Assembly (NCBI RefSeq): GCF_047663525.1
Contig: NC_092587.1
Location: 36,509,001 to 36,573,000 of the forward strand
Direction: 5' to 3'
From: Anas platyrhynchos
Lineage: Eukaryota > Chordata > Aves > Anseriformes > Anatidae
Length of the DNA stretch: 64,000 nt
Part shown: positions 48,901 through 62,700 of the stretch, piece by piece
How positions within the stretch are numbered: position 1 is the stretch's first letter
Layout: each line of letters begins with the position of its first letter
Position numbers and translations under genes: made by a program
Notes under the pieces: model-generated
Database searches by the model: none
Seen by the model: only the letters and a program-made list of their open reading frames with translations
Told to the model about the DNA's origin: nothing

Positions 48901-51900
48901 AGGTAAGGATTTTCTTTTTAAAATTTGTGTTATTATTTGTTGTTTTAAAAAAAAACTTGTTACTGAAATTTCCTTACAGCGTTTTTAGTTATTAATGGTA
49001 ATGCTTTTAATGATTTTCAATTGCTTGTCAGCATTTGAAAATCATCATTCCATTTTGGGGAATCATACATCAGTCATCACAAATACATTATTTGCTCCAA
49101 CTTTTCTTTTAGAAGATGTTCTACCATGCTATGGCTACCTTTAAAAAGCAGTTCTTCTCAGCTCATTAGTGTCAGAACTTACTTTTAATATATTTTTAAT
49201 TTATTTTGTTTCATTTCTAGATCATCTATAGTTTTAAATCATGGAGACAGACTGGACAAGAATTCCCGTGGAAGTTTTCTACTGTGACAGTTCTGATTGT
49301 GGATGAAGGAAGCTTGGTGTCTGTACATGTTCTCAGTTTAGTTTTAAAACTCTTATATGAGCATGCCGAGCTTGCCAAACTTATTATTTTAGGTAAGTGG
49401 GAAGAAATAAATAATTAAGATAATACAACATTGAATAATACACAATATACAGAGTGACTATCACAGCTGCCACTGATCTTGATGGGTCTTTAAATACCCA
49501 GAAAGTTACATTGGGTAACTTGTAACAGAAAGCACTTGGGTATTTCTGCTTATGCATAAAGTCAGATCAGGTCGACTGGACTCTTCAACAGTTTTCTATC
49601 TCATCTGTCAGGATGAAAGTGTCAGTATCTCTGTTATCTATTTAGTAGTGTTTTGTCAGATTCTCTAAGTATTATGACTTCCACGTGATAGCTTATTATA
49701 TATATCTTGCAACCGAGAAACTTTTCTCATTTCCTTAAATTTAAAGAAGCTAGTGTCAGTATATGAGTCAGATGTGAGATGACTGGTTCCTTGGGGCTCT
49801 TAATGCTAGAATCAACTAGTTTTAATGCAGAAAGGAAAACAAGTGTAAAATGTCAATTTTCTGCTTTCTTAGAAGTTTGGTTTTTGCATGCCATTTATGG
49901 CATTCATTTTGAAATGTGTAACTTTCAAAACGTGTTTGGATAAGATATGATCACTGCTGGTATTCATGATGCAGAGTGATTTGTACCTGCTAGTTGGGCA
50001 TTACTGAGAGAGGAATGTGAAAGATTTAAACTACAGAACAGTCTTACTCCCCAGACAAAGTTTCCTAGATACTTGGAAGTTTCATTTCACATGAAATGTA
50101 CTGAGGAAGCTTGTGATTCCAAAGTCTCATCCTGTGAGGTACGATGTGGAAGGTTGAGTATTTATTAATTTCAGTGGTTGTTTTTTTTCCAATACATTTT
50201 TTTTTTTAAATGTTCTGTTATTGCTCCTCACAAAGCCTACTTTGCATTCTGTTTAGGTGATACTAGACAGCTACCAAGTATAGACCCTGGAAACGTGCTA
50301 CTTGATATCTTTGAGAGTCTAAAACCAAGAGGCTTTTCTGTGGAACTGCGAACTAATCACCGAGCTGAATCACAACTAATTGTAGACAATGCAACAAGGT
50401 AGGATTTCCTTTTGTGTGTAAGGAGCATTCTTGGAGTAGACACGGTGCTTTACCCGCAAAAGCACGTAAAGATTTGAATCTGTGGTACTGCTTCTGTTAC
50501 ATCTTCTTATTCAAAATTAGTAACACTGTTTTCAGTCTGTATGTATCGTATAATATATGAGAAAAAGTTTATGAATGATGAACTTCAGGCTGATGCAATC
50601 CTTTAACTGGAAATAATTTTTTTTCCTGTTTTCCCTCCATTGCTCTGGTGAAGAATCTCGCAGCGGAAGTTTCCTGAATTTGATGAGGTGCTGGAAGTTT
50701 CTGGTTGGAATAAAGCACTGACAATGCCGAGACCTGAGAAGAAATTCATTTTTATCGCTTTACCTTCTGGTGGGGGTAGTGACAGTAAGTGTGTACACTC
50801 AGTTTGTGATCTTGACCTTCCCTTTTGTAAAGCAAAGACTGTCTGGCTGGAATTAACATTTTTGGGAGATTTTAGTCTTTTTCATTTTATTTGAGGTATA
50901 GATTTAAATGCTAGATCCATCCTTTGAGATTTGCCTGAGTTAAGTGCACACGGCAAGAGCCACTGGTGCAAAGGATACGCTGTAGAGCTCACCAGTTACA
51001 TTTTGAAATGGGTGTGATAATGCTTCAACCAGTGCCATCAAATATAATATGTCTATTTATGCTGTGGCTGGAGCTGTCAAACCTTAAAAGATTACACATT
51101 TTAGAAGTGAAGCATCTGAGTAAAGACCATCTGTAGGCATGTAATCTCAACTCTAGAATCAAGTTAAGAAATTGGAAGCAAAGGGGACACCACTATTTCA
51201 TTCAAGGTGTTTTGGGGTCAGGATAATTCATTTTGGTTTTGGACTGTTATTGGATAAGTGGATTGAGGGGTCTCCACTTCGTATGCATCAGTGTAATGTG
51301 GAAAAAAATAATAGTGTGGATATTATCAACTCATCTTACTCTAGTAACTTACTCAGCTAACAGAACAGTAAAAAAGGATTTCTTCTGGGAAATTTAAATG
51401 TATAGTTCTGTGGTTAAATAATGGTCTATCCATACCTCTCATGCACTGTAAAAAAAAAAAAAACAAACTTATTTTGCATGAAATACAAGCTGTTTATTAG
51501 AGAAATAAGCATTTCTCTCCTTCCATATCATACTTGTCTCCCATTTTAACAGTGGGATAGCTGAATGATGCTTTTTGGGTGGTGTGTATAATATATATGT
51601 GTGTGTATGTAAATGCGTACATACTTAAAAAGTTGAAATGGCATTGAAGCAGCAAAAGTGATTTCATACTCAATTATGTTTTTCTTTCTTACATTGTTTG
51701 TTCTTCAACTTTTTATGCCTTATCTTTTATGTCTTCTAAATCAGATTTGCAAAGTGCCATAAAGGCTTTACTTAAAGAAGGACCTGGGTTGCAGGATGCC
51801 AGACAATCACAGTTCATTGCTTTCAGAAGGTAAAAGAGCACGTAGGCAGACATCGAAAAATCTTTGCTAGCAGCCACTATCTAAAAATAGCTGAATATGT

Positions 51901-54900
51901 TGAGCTGGAGAGACTAGTGAGAATATCATAAAAATTACTAGAGAGAAAAACAGACCAGGTGTCTTCTCCTAAGCCTTCTGGTTGCCCCCAGTCTCTTTGT
52001 GGAGAGTTGCTAGATTTTTCTATAAATTTTCTATGTATTTTTCTGTTATTTTGCACCATGCTTTTTGACTCTGTGTTTATGTTCATCTGTACTGTTTATG
52101 CTAAGTAAATGAAGGATGGACTGAGTGGTGAGTTTTTGTAGTAAATTCTCCGAGAGCCTGTGCTGTGCTGTTGGCAACAAGGCAGAGCTCTTCAGAAGCA
52201 ACAGGTGAGGGCTCAACTCCGGGAGGAACCCACAAAACACAGTGTTGCACCTTGACCTGATGAGAGACAGTTGAGATAACATTACGTGGTCTGTACTCAC
52301 ATCTATCCCATCATAGCAGCAGTGAATTTCAGGGCGCACGATGGGAGCATTTAACCTTACCGTTTAGGCATGCTTCTGTGACAGGTGGGCTGTAATCAAA
52401 TGGCAGAAGATGTGACGAGGGCAGGTCTAGATATGTAATGTGGATATTTGGAAGCACAGTACTGGTCGTTTAAGGAGGGCAGGATGTGTGGCTCTAACAA
52501 ATTCTCAAGAAAGATTCACTCACATATCAAGCAGTGATTATTTGAACCATCACAGACCATCAGTAATACAGGTGGTTTCACAGAAACACGGAAATGATAA
52601 CGGACGGGGCTTTGGGCAATCTGGTCTGGTGGAAGGTGTCACTGCCCATAGTGGGGGGGTTGAAACTGGGTGGTCTTTAAGATCCCTTCCAACCCAAACC
52701 ATTCTGTGAGTCTGTGATTCACATTTTTGTTGTGAATATTGAAATATTCTGAAATCAAGTTTATTTCTGCATTCTGCATTCAGGTACAATACTGTTATTA
52801 ATGATTTCCATTGAAGATTCCTTGATATTTACAAGTACTTAATCTGCATTTAAAAGTTAAAATTCCGTGTCTGTAAAAAGCAAGTATATAAAATAACCAA
52901 CTCTTCTGTCTAGTTATAATACATACACAGACAGGTTTTATCCAGGCTTTAGTTTTGTTCTTTGTCTTAAAATTAAGTCCAGCTAATCTAAATATGCATC
53001 ACAGACATCACTTTCAATCATATTTAGACAAAACTGTTCCTTTACTGCTTTATCTTCAGAACTCTGAATTAATGATTTTTTTCAATCATTGGTGGAAAGT
53101 CATCACGGCTAAGATGAACTTTTTTCCATTGCTTTTTAATTATTATGCTAATGTGGCATTGCATGTAATTGTTTTACATTTAGTATTCTTTAAGTACATC
53201 ATCTGTCTGTTCATGTTTTTTTCTTTTTTTGTGATGTAGGCAAGATTGTGATCTAATAAACGAGCTTTGTTGTCAACACTATTCAAAGCATTTAACCAGG
53301 TAAGCTAGTGTTTTGCAATTATTACCCTGAAGAACCTCACTTTGTTTTTGAAAGTGTTATAACCAGAAATACTAAGTGATAGTAAATGCATACGTAGTAA
53401 ATACATTTCTCACTTTTTTCTTTCTCTGACCTAGAGACCATAAAAGACGACTTTTATTTCAAATTGATGACAAGATTTCCTGCACACGGAATACATATCT
53501 CAAGGATCTCTTGCCAGGCCATGGCTTTGGAAAGGAACCTGATCAGAAAGAGGATCATAAATGCAGAAATGGAGAAACCACCCTCAGTTCAGCAACTGCT
53601 GAGGATGGCAAACGATTGTGCAATGGAGATATATTTTTCATAACAGATGTAAGTTGTTGCTGAAGGAACTTGCACGGAAAATAGTGGTAACTGATCCAAT
53701 CCTTTCTGAGTCCTCAAAACAAAGCAATTTTCAAAGTTTAGTCCATAATAGATACCTAGTTGTTCTAAAAACTTATCATGTGAAAGGCTACCCTTTTACA
53801 ATAAAGAGGCATATTTATAAGAGAGAATTAAAAATAAATCTCTGGGCATTTTTGTAAAATGCGTTTCAGTTGGTCTGGTCTTGTTCAGTGCTGTGACTTT
53901 TTTTTGGTCATAAATTCTGTAAATACTCAAATGTATTTTAAATGAAATACACAGTATTTTGGAGGTAGGCACATGGTCTTATGTGAAGAATAAAGCTGAT
54001 GTTACAGCTTGAGTTCTCCCCCAGTAGAAAACTAAGCTGAAGGAAGCCCACACCAACACACAATCCTATGTTTTTCTGCTCAGCACCTGAGTGAATTGAA
54101 TTGTTTTGACTCAGCAGAGGATCCAGTGAAAATATCATATTTGTGCCTGGGGACTGTATAGGGTTGGTGGAAGAGAGCAGGCTTATCTTCATTTGTGGCA
54201 ACAAATTGTTAAATGGGCTCACTGGTAATATTTCATCTTGTCTTAAGGTGATTGAAAATTTCTGGGTATTAAAACTTCCTTTCGTGGATTTTTTTCATAC
54301 TAAAGAGGAGTCAGGGTAGACCCTGTACAGTGAAAGTATTTTCCTTGAAGATGGTCAGTGAAAGATAGTAAATCTTTTGGGCTTAGTGTGTTCTGAAGCT
54401 ATTTCACTTGGTTGACACTGCAGCAATCATACCATGGAAAGGTAGCATATAGACACGTGTGGAAGTATAGATACTGATCAAACTGCTGATACAAGCTTAC
54501 TGCTAAGTAAGTGTTCTTATGCTATTTATTTCTTTAGGATGTAGAAATTAATAAACAGCGCTTATTGACCATCAGCAGCACATACGGCTCCACGTTCACT
54601 GTGAAGTACAAGGCTCTGAAGAAGCTCTGCCATATAAAACATGCGTGGGCCAAAACTATTCACACTTTTCAGGTAAAAACTGAAGCGAAACAAAGCTATC
54701 GGGTGATAAAGCTTTCTCATGCCTTTATCTCACTAATGCACTGTATTTTCACAGTATTTTCAAGGAGGTATCAAAGCTCTCTCAAAACTAAAATTCCTTG
54801 AATGCAGGACAGAGAATACTGTCAGGAGTGTCCCTGTCTGTCTCCAACTTGTCTGTTGTTGTAAGCTGTCCTTTTCATTTCTTATTTTTTACTACTCGCT

Positions 54901-55892
54901 GGAGATCTTCATTTTATAAGTTGTTTTTAAATATCTTTCAGGGGTCTGAGGAAAAAACTGTGGTGTATGTGGTTGGCAATCCTGGGCGTCAGCACTGGCA
55001 GCACGTGTACACAGCCGTGACCAGAGGGCGCTGCCGTGTCTATGTTATAGCCGAAGAGAGGCACCTCAGGAGAGCCGTCAATAACAAGAGCATTCCCAGA
55101 AAAACTCGCTTACAGAGATTTTTGAGAGAGGAAATTGCAGAAATAAGCACATGCCCAGAACAAATCTCCTCTACCCTGACAAAGGATGCTCCCAACCCAT
55201 CTGAATCTGGCACTGGCCCGGTTAAAGAAGAGTCAGCAGATCTCAGAAAAGAGCAGATGGGTGATTCGCAGCAGAAGATAAGTCCGTATAAAAGACAACG
55301 AAATCATGCAGAGAATCCTGGGGATGCTGTGAAAACATCCTCTGTAAGTATCTCCTTACTTTTTAAAGTATTCAAAGTTTAAATATATTAAAATTTTCAA
55401 GATGACCAGTAATTTGTGAAGCAGTCAGGTTTGGCAGATATTTTCTCAGAGTAACGTGACCAACAGGGAAAAATTGGTTATAATTTCAGTGGTAGTAAAT
55501 TTATACATCTTGTTACTAAATGTTACTAATTGTGAACTAGTGGCTAGCTTACACTCTTTATTAGCTTATTCTTTGTGCACAGAAGTCAACTTTTAGGAGC
55601 TGATCTGCTGTAACACATTTACATACAATGTCTTCATTGAAGTAGATCTATTTTTATACAGGCAAACATGCTTAACAGATTATTTTTTTCTTACTGTATC
55701 TAATATCTGTCACGGGTAAAGAGCTCTTATTTTTTGATGCTGTTACTGTACTTTAGATCTGTTCCAAACTCTGATTAACATTTTGTTTGTTTGTTTTCAC
55801 AGCAAATAGTACAAGAATCCCCACTTGGTTCTTCCAGACTTCAGAGTCTAAGTTTGCAACATGTAACTCCTAGGAAGCTTTTCAAAAGCTAG
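42634..55892 (+). CDS. HELB: HELB, DNA helicase B (complete, 13 coding exons, 1029 residues)
   Basis: Exons: 42634-42835, 43982-44353, 46484-46707, 48042-48902, 49221-49392, 50257-50398, 50654-50784, 51745-51829, 53240-53299, 53435-53648, 54538-54672, 54942-55343 and 55803-55892. All have GT-AG borders and continuous phase. HELB is a 5'-3' superfamily 1 helicase that binds RPA, aids replication-stress recovery and antagonises end resection. Visible motifs: an acidic Glu run in exon 1; Walker A GKGGCGKS (residues 466-473); an RPA-type acidic segment around [21 protein letters not shown] (motif Ia); Walker B VDEGS (Asp581-Glu582); GDTRQLPS (motif III); [10 protein letters not shown] (IV); [16 protein letters not shown] (V); and VYTAVTRGR (VI, Arg894). 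The tail has SPYKRQR and TPRK, both CDK-type sites, and ends RKLFKS. Length is close to human (about 1087). The start is the first in-frame ATG, in a strong context. No lesion was seen, so the gene looks functional. Confidence 0.97.
52605..52722 (+). repeat. Truncated CR1 3' end in HELB intron 8
   Basis: GGGCTTTGGGCAATCTGGTC, then GATCCCTTCCAACCCAAACC and the terminal TTCTGTGAGTCTGTGATTC. It is a strongly 5'-truncated sense-strand copy lying between HELB exons 8 and 9. Confidence 0.92.
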
Positions 55893-56640
55893 CAGACAAT
55901 TAACTATCCTCTTTACGAATACACCCATTTTGTTCAAGATTTTTTGGCATGGAGAAGCTGGGTATGCAGATGATTTTCAAAAGCTTTCCTGTAATTGTAT
56001 TTTCTCTAAGAACTGCTTATTTTAAAGTGAGCCTTTTATATATTCAGTGATCTGTTTTTAGTAGATCTGTTTTCCTTGGTGCATTAGTCATCAAAAGCCT
56101 TATCAGTCTTTTGTTTTGGTGAAGAAGGAACTTAGAGTTCTTTTAGGATCCAGAAGTATCCTTGAATAATACATGGGCATTTCGTAGTTTGAACACTGTA
56201 GCCATACCAAGTTTTATCTATTTCCTCATGCTGCAGCATCGATTAGAATCTATTATTGATGTGCCAAAGTTGCACTTCAGTCTTCAGTCAAAAAAATAGT
56301 TTAGAGAAATCTAAACTACCCTGTTTGTAATGTGGCAGAATTATGGGCATGAAGCTTTGACGGATTATGGATTTTAATCTTGTTATAACAAGAAACAAAA
56401 GCTGCAATCATTGCCACAGAATTTTTTTCCCACTTTGCACTTGTGAGTGATGTAAAACTTGCCATCGTTGCTCTACCCTATAAAGCTGTATGCTGCTAAT
56501 GATCTTGGGAACAAAAGCAACATTCCAAGTTAGGGTTCAAATATCATGCTGCTTTTTTACACGTGTTTGTGTACTGCATGATTTGATACATTGCACTGTA
56601 TGAGGTTAAATAAAATGAATGTTTACACAAGCTTCAGAGG
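55893..56640 (+). other. HELB 3' UTR
   Basis: Non-coding sequence after the HELB stop codon at 55890-55892, up to just beyond the AATAAA signal at 56609-56614. The cleavage site is inferred and not observed. Confidence 0.7.
56609..56614 (+). terminator. HELB polyadenylation signal AATAAA
   Basis: The first canonical AATAAA after the HELB stop, 720 bp downstream. The T/G-rich stretch that follows within 70 bp is compatible with a downstream element. Confidence 0.65.
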
Positions 56641-56812
56641 AATTAAATTTGAAGAGATCTTGCGTACTTCTAACAAACTTTTTTTTTTTACTCATACAGC
56701 AGGAAAAAGTGTACCATGAACATAATCATGGTATTTTTTTTTTTACTTAAACTGCTACTCTACATGTAAAATAGAAAAATGCTACCTCGTTTCTACTGTC
56801 TTTAAATCACTG

Positions 56813-56818
56813 TTTATT
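56813..56818 (-). terminator. Candidate distal GRIP1 polyadenylation signal
   Basis: TTTATT on the plus strand is AATAAA on the minus strand, about 1.5 kb past the GRIP1 stop codon. Another minus-strand AATAAA at 57306-57311 could serve a shorter 3' UTR. Which one is used cannot be told from sequence. Confidence 0.4.
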
Positions 56819-58337
56819 TCAATTTATACATTTTTTCCATACAAATATTTGCAACAGTTTGAATTTCAAAAAAACATACATAGACGATAAATATCATGCT
56901 ATTAAAGTATTAAATTTGTACAAAAATACTTTACAGTTTAATACTTATTTGTTACAAATAAAAATACATATTTAAGTGACTCATGGACTTTTTTCTTTTT
57001 TTTTACATGATTCAGCATTGAATGTTACTCTGACCTTTTCTGGCAGTGCTGAAATATAAATCAGACATACTTGTGTGTGCAGGGTGAGCTTGTTTATGTA
57101 TTGGAAACAGCAATAGGGAATACAGTTAAACAGTTTAAATTGACCAGAAACAACTCTGTTAGGTGATTGCTTAGATGTGGAGACTCTACAAATGTACAAA
57201 TCCAGTATCTTTATATTCACCAAGAACAGTAATTACCAATAACAACTCGAATACTGGAATAAACCAAAGCAGCTGCTGGTGAGCATATAAAGCAACTGGC
57301 AGTATTTTATTGCTTGGGGGGAGAGGGGAGCCAGGAGAATTTGTGAAGTTTGTAAAATGTATTTACAATTTTAAATTCTAAAAACGTGTTGTAGGGGGTA
57401 AGTTTATCATAAAGAAGGCTGAAAACAAAGTATATTAAATAGGACATTAGTCCCCTCAAGAAATTGTTTGACTTAAAAAGCTCGTGTACGACAGTAGAAG
57501 TTTACAGGGCTATGGATCATTAAGGAGCTTTTGTATCAATCTTCCACTGCTATAGTTAAAAAAAAATCCATTTTATTTTAAAACCTTTCTAGTTTGTCTA
57601 AACTCTTTTCAATTTTACTCATCAGTAATCCTCCTTCAGAGGTTTTCAATCTCACTAAAAAAAGTCTCTGCTTAAAAAGCCTTACATGTTGCAAGACCTA
57701 TCATTAATTATTTCATTGCATAGGGAATAACATATGAGCTACTAAAATTTACCACAGTTGTTGGGGAGTAATGTTCACCACATGCTGCAGCTTCCTAAAA
57801 ACACTTTGTTAAAATATCTAAACCGTGCTTTGTCTGAAGAGTATACCATTCTTGCCAGCAGAATCAAGGTCCCCATAATTACAGAGCTAGACAGTTAACA
57901 AGAAAGCGTGGTGCCAGCACACCATTCTTCCTCGGCCATCAGACAATGACTTGCTGCTAAAATGTTTTTAAAAATCAACCAGGACACCACTGTTAGGAGA
58001 AGTTAACTCCATGCTTTTTCCCTCAAACAGCAGCTGATGATGAAGGGAAAGGTACATCTAAATCATGTTTAAACATCTCCCCACTTTTTTGTTCGGGGAA
58101 AAATGCCCTTAGGTACTGTTGCTAATGGCAGATTGTTTAGAAATGGAGTGATTTAACAAAGAGTTAAACTTTTTAAAACGTGACCATGAATTAATATAAG
58201 CCTTGAGACAGACAGACTGACCTCCTGTGCTTTTTAGTGCTATAATGTGTCTGAGCCTTATCTTCAGAAAAATCTTAAAGGGATTTAGCACCATAATTGT
58301 CTTTTATTACCAAATGTCCCACTCAAATTATTTTCTG
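56819..58337 (-). other. GRIP1 3' UTR (probable extent)
   Basis: AT-rich minus-strand sequence after the GRIP1 stop. No other gene, repeat or open frame of note is seen. The extent depends on which polyadenylation signal is used. Confidence 0.55.
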
Positions 58338-59773
58338 CTATAATGTATTTGTAGGGTCCCGTGCCTCTGTGTTAACATTAGCATGTCCAGTCTGTTGGAG
58401 GAAGGCATTGTTCTGCTCACTCCACTCCCCGCCTGCTGAAGGCTGTTGGTCTGCACTTCCTTTCTGAGAGGCCAGTGGGTTTCTGCTAATAACCAGTTCC
58501 AGCTTATTGCCAGATTCTGCGATGAGGGGCACAACCAGACAGCAGTCAAAGTCCCTGGTGCGAACGTGGTTTACCTGAACGATTAGAAGATTGATTCTCA
58601 TTATTACTTTAAGACAAAGAAATACGATCGCAAGACAGATTCATCCTTGAGACCATGAAAGCTGACTTAAATCTTGCAGCTAGAGAACAGCCCGATAAAA
58701 GACCATTTAACTGTGGTATCTGTCTGATCTGAAGACATCAATGAAGTTTTTTACTTCCTGTTTAATGGAATGTGGCTAAAATGGCCTTACTGGCCTCAGT
58801 GATAGTGGTTGTCAGTAGTCACAATGCCTGTTCCGTATACATGTATGATACTTAACAGCACATCATTTTTCTCACTTTCACAGTAGTCATCAATTTAAAT
58901 GCCATGGCCCACATCTAAAGCTTCTGTTTATGTTTTCTCTGGTATTTATTAATACACAAACATTCCATTGGCCTAGTTGACAATAAATAAATAAGTTTTT
59001 CTCTCACAAGCCAACTTGGCACTGCACTATGCGTGGCGCTCCGTGTTATGCTATTACAACTATGGCGATCAGCAGCTTGGATTAAGCACAGAAACAATTT
59101 TCAAGTCTGTATCAAGAACAGGAAAAATTACAAATCCATCTGGAAATGCCTTGGGAAATTCTAACTTTCCAGTAAGCATTTTTATGTCTCCTTTGAAGTT
59201 CTGAAATAAATAATTTGTTTCTATAAATGTGACATAATAGAGAAAAATCTACTCTTACTTCTACTGCATAAAAGCCCAAATCACCATGAGGTGCTGCTGC
59301 CTTATCTAGGCTCTAAGTGATTTATACAGCCTGTGGCACAAAGCAATTAGGATAATTTTTTTCCTACTTCCCATTTCCCCCACATCCTTTCTCAGCAGAA
59401 ATAAAAAATAGCAATACTGCTCCTCATTGAAAATATAATAAGCAACACAGATAATAAGGTTGCTCCAAATGAGTGCTGACACAACTTTATACAGTTTTCT
59501 GCACGCACATCTGAGTACCCAGATCATACCCAGACACCATGCAGTATGGTTACAAATCCTTTTACAAAAATGCTGCTGTACATCATGGCCATTCATGCCA
59601 AACCCGTGTGGTGCCAGAAACATTACCTGCAGCAGCCTGTCGTATGGCTTCAAACCACCCAGATCGCCAGGGCCCGCTGGTCGAATGTTTTTAACGTACA
59701 CTCCTTTTTCCAACAAGCCATCTGAGACACTAAACCCAAAGTCTTCTCCATCACTGTCCTTGTACAAAGTTAC
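58338..59773 (-). CDS. GRIP1: GRIP1, glutamate receptor-interacting protein 1, last two coding exons (PDZ7 and C-terminus)
   Basis: The penultimate exon is 59627-59773 (147 nt, phase 0). Its acceptor is CTCTGCAG and its donor CAG|GTAATG. It encodes [20 protein letters not shown] through a segment ending LKPYDRLLQ. The last exon is 58338-58574, after acceptor TTCAG. It encodes [20 protein letters not shown] through [11 protein letters not shown] to the stop after PTNTL. Together they form PDZ7 and the C-terminal tail. The match to mammalian GRIP1 is near-identical over the PDZ and remains clear in the tail ([15 protein letters not shown]). GRIP1 is a seven-PDZ scaffold that links AMPA receptors, ephrins and other cargo to kinesin and signalling partners, and PDZ7 binds GRASP-1. 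The upstream exons, which in human end SPTPVELHK before VTLYKDS, lie beyond the right edge. The intron at 58575-59626 shows nothing else. Confidence 0.97.
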
Positions 59774-62700
59774 CTGCAGAGGTAATGTGATGTGATGATA
59801 AGGTAGGAAAAAAAAGCGTGTCCACATTTCTACAAGCACTTGGCAGGTCTCCTTCCTAGGCTTAGTTCATGTTCGAGGGACCACTTACCTACTACATGGT
59901 ACTTCTAGTATCATATGGGCGATGACCCCATTTTTACGTGATATTAAGGATCTCAGAAGCTTCCTTATCCTTCAGTAATAAGCAGTGCTCTTCACTTCTA
60001 CTTGACAGCTGGAAACGTGTTTTCTATGCCATGTTTTGTGGCATGATTTTTTCTTCTGAATCTTACTCTTTTGCTGTCCTGTTCTCTAGTCACCAGGATA
60101 CCCGAGTACAATGCATTAGCTTGGTCAGCCAATTAGGTTTTGTGTCTCTTAAGTAAATCAGTAAATTCTTTTAATTGTAGGCTTTGGGGTTTAACAACAC
60201 GTATTGCAATTCACTCATTCCATTTTTGACTCTGAGAGCATAATTAGTTGCCCCAAATGTCTGAATCTAGTCTAAAACAGGCTGTAAAAATCAGCTGAGC
60301 TTACTTTAAGCTACAGGTTCCACCCCCTCCTTCCCAAATGATGAGGCTTTGTGTGGCATGGGTAAGAAATTAACTGAAAGCTATCCATATAATCTCTCCA
60401 CAGGGAACAGATCATTTAATTGCAGCCAACAGTCTCAATTCAATCTCAGGAGTGTGAGTGCTGCTAACAAGACTTGGCATTTGGGGATTTCGATGGTGAA
60501 GGCTGATGTGCGGTAATAAAGACCTGGCCTAAACCAAACCATGACCTGCATCATGGCTTCGGGAGCTGCCACAGGGCACAAATAGCACTGGCACCTTGAT
60601 CCCCAGCCAGCCTGCTTTGTTTCGGCCAGGCGATGGCCAGCCCTGCAAGGCCCAGTCTCAGCAGTGCTCAGTATAAGAGTTACAATGCAGACTTTTAAGA
60701 AAGCACAAACACGGCTCCTACAGAAGGACCCACAGGAGGGGAATTCTGCACAAAACCAATTGTGTTAGTGCAGGTGTGTTAGTTACAGAGGTGAGAGACG
60801 GCCATTCAACAGTAGGACATAGAAGTTAAAGCTGTTAGGAGGTTTCCAAGCATTCAGAGAATTAATGCTTTGCAGGCAGTTCTGTTATTTTAGTTTTTTG
60901 ATCGAACGGAATTCAGAAACTTCTTTGTAAGTATACTTAGTTTTTTATTCCTTTAGGGGTGTTTTTTTTTCTTGCTTCTCTCTCACATGAGGAGCGCAGA
61001 CCAGCTGCTGTAGCGACAGCACCATTTTGTCTGTACAAGTGGATGGAGCATCGCCGGGCTGCTGTGAAAACATCTCTGCCTCATGCTGCAGTAAGCACAA
61101 ATATCCACACACAGTATTCACCCTGACTTTCACACCTGTTCTTCCTCTTCCCTCGCTTTCCTCCCTTCGTACAGTACAGTGAAGTAGAAAGCCATGCCTA
61201 AAGTCCTGTTAATTAAGCTGGAGGCCTTCTGTTTTCCAGTGACGGGTTCTCTGTTTCAGGCTGTGACCTGCCATTTCAAACCTCCCAGTGACCGCTGAGC
61301 TTAAGCTGTCTTTGCTCCCATTTTCCCCTGACCTAACTTGTCAGTGAAGCTTTCATTATCCATCTCAGCGTGCATTTTAAGAGTCAAAGGGCATTTCACC
61401 TACCGACAAATCCATCTGCAAATTCAATATATTTCATCTGAGAAGGATTTTAATTTGTATCGACAGCTGGTGTCAGCAGGACTCTGGGAAACCTCTAACA
61501 ATTTGTTATCCACAGAGGCATTTGTTTGTGATACCACAGCCCGTCTAACATGGTTTGGGCTGAAGTATGTTTGAAGCTGCTGTGGATGTGCCACGGGATG
61601 AACAGTATCACAAGACTAAAAACAATTGCTCCCCCACTCCCCCCTCCAGAAAACAAAAAATAAAGAAGGAGGGAGATTTATTTTGTTAATTGACAGATTT
61701 GTGTGCTTTTCCTGGCATGAGGTAAAAATAATTAGCACTGTACCAAGACAGAAATCCTCTTATAAATAACTTAATTTCCACGCTGTCATGAAGGGTAGGA
61801 ATGCTTCCTGTTAACTGCTTTGTAAAGAAGCCTTGAAAACTAAACATAAAACCAGGATACAAGGCCTAAGAGGAGACAAGACTTAAAATACCGCGTTCTT
61901 CTGGCACAAATGGCACCATTTTTTAAAAAGAACTTCCCACTCGTTCCTTTTCTCATTCCTCTTCCTTCAGGCCCTGGAGTTAAGTGGAGGTGGATCCAAC
62001 CTCAGAGGAAGCACTAAAGCATACGAAACAGGGCTCTCTGAAGTCATTTAGGCTCTACTCTTGCTGTAAGGCAGGATCAACTGCATCTAACCCATTTCTG
62101 AAAGACATTTATCTGTCCTGCTTCTTAAAATCTCCACTGATGGAAACCCCACAGTCTATTAAAGTAATCCCTTCCAGTGCTTCAGCTATTTTCCCTCTGT
62201 CTAAACTAAATCACCCTTGCTGAGACTTAAGCCTGCTGCTAGCCACAAAGAACGAGGAAATCACTTTATTCTCTCCTCTGCAGTTATGTGAAACAAGGAG
62301 TGTTTTTCTCTGGGCTCTGCTTGGTAGGACAACATCCCTCTTTATCTTTCAGACCCCAAACTGGGCACTCTGTTACAGTCAAGACCTTGCCAAAGCCACG
62401 ACAGAGCGGACAACAATTCTGCAGGCACTACAGGCGGTGGTCCTAGTTAAATGCTCTAGGACAGTGTTGCCTTTTTTCCTACTCTTCGTATGTGGTCTAA
62501 CAGCAAACAAAATATGCACAAGTTCTGCTCTGCAGGTCTACAGAAGTGCCATTCCACATTAGCATTAGGGCTACTTCTTTTTACGGCAGCATATATTTCT
62601 AAAAGAGAATCTCAGAGAAAAAAAACACTGCTACCTGAAAAACTCTGATTTTTATTTAATAATGAATATGGGCAAAGCCTTAACCACACAGCTTTCTCAT

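Noticed and set aside
60987-61085. A 33-codon minus-strand block (HEAEMFSQQPGDAPSTC...) flanked by CTGCAG acceptor and GTGAGA donor, phase 0, inside the GRIP1 intron
   Set aside because: It would splice in frame to the PDZ7 exon, but it does not resemble the known GRIP1 sequence before PDZ7. Good splice-like borders arise by chance in 4 kb. RNA-seq could rescue it as an alternative exon.
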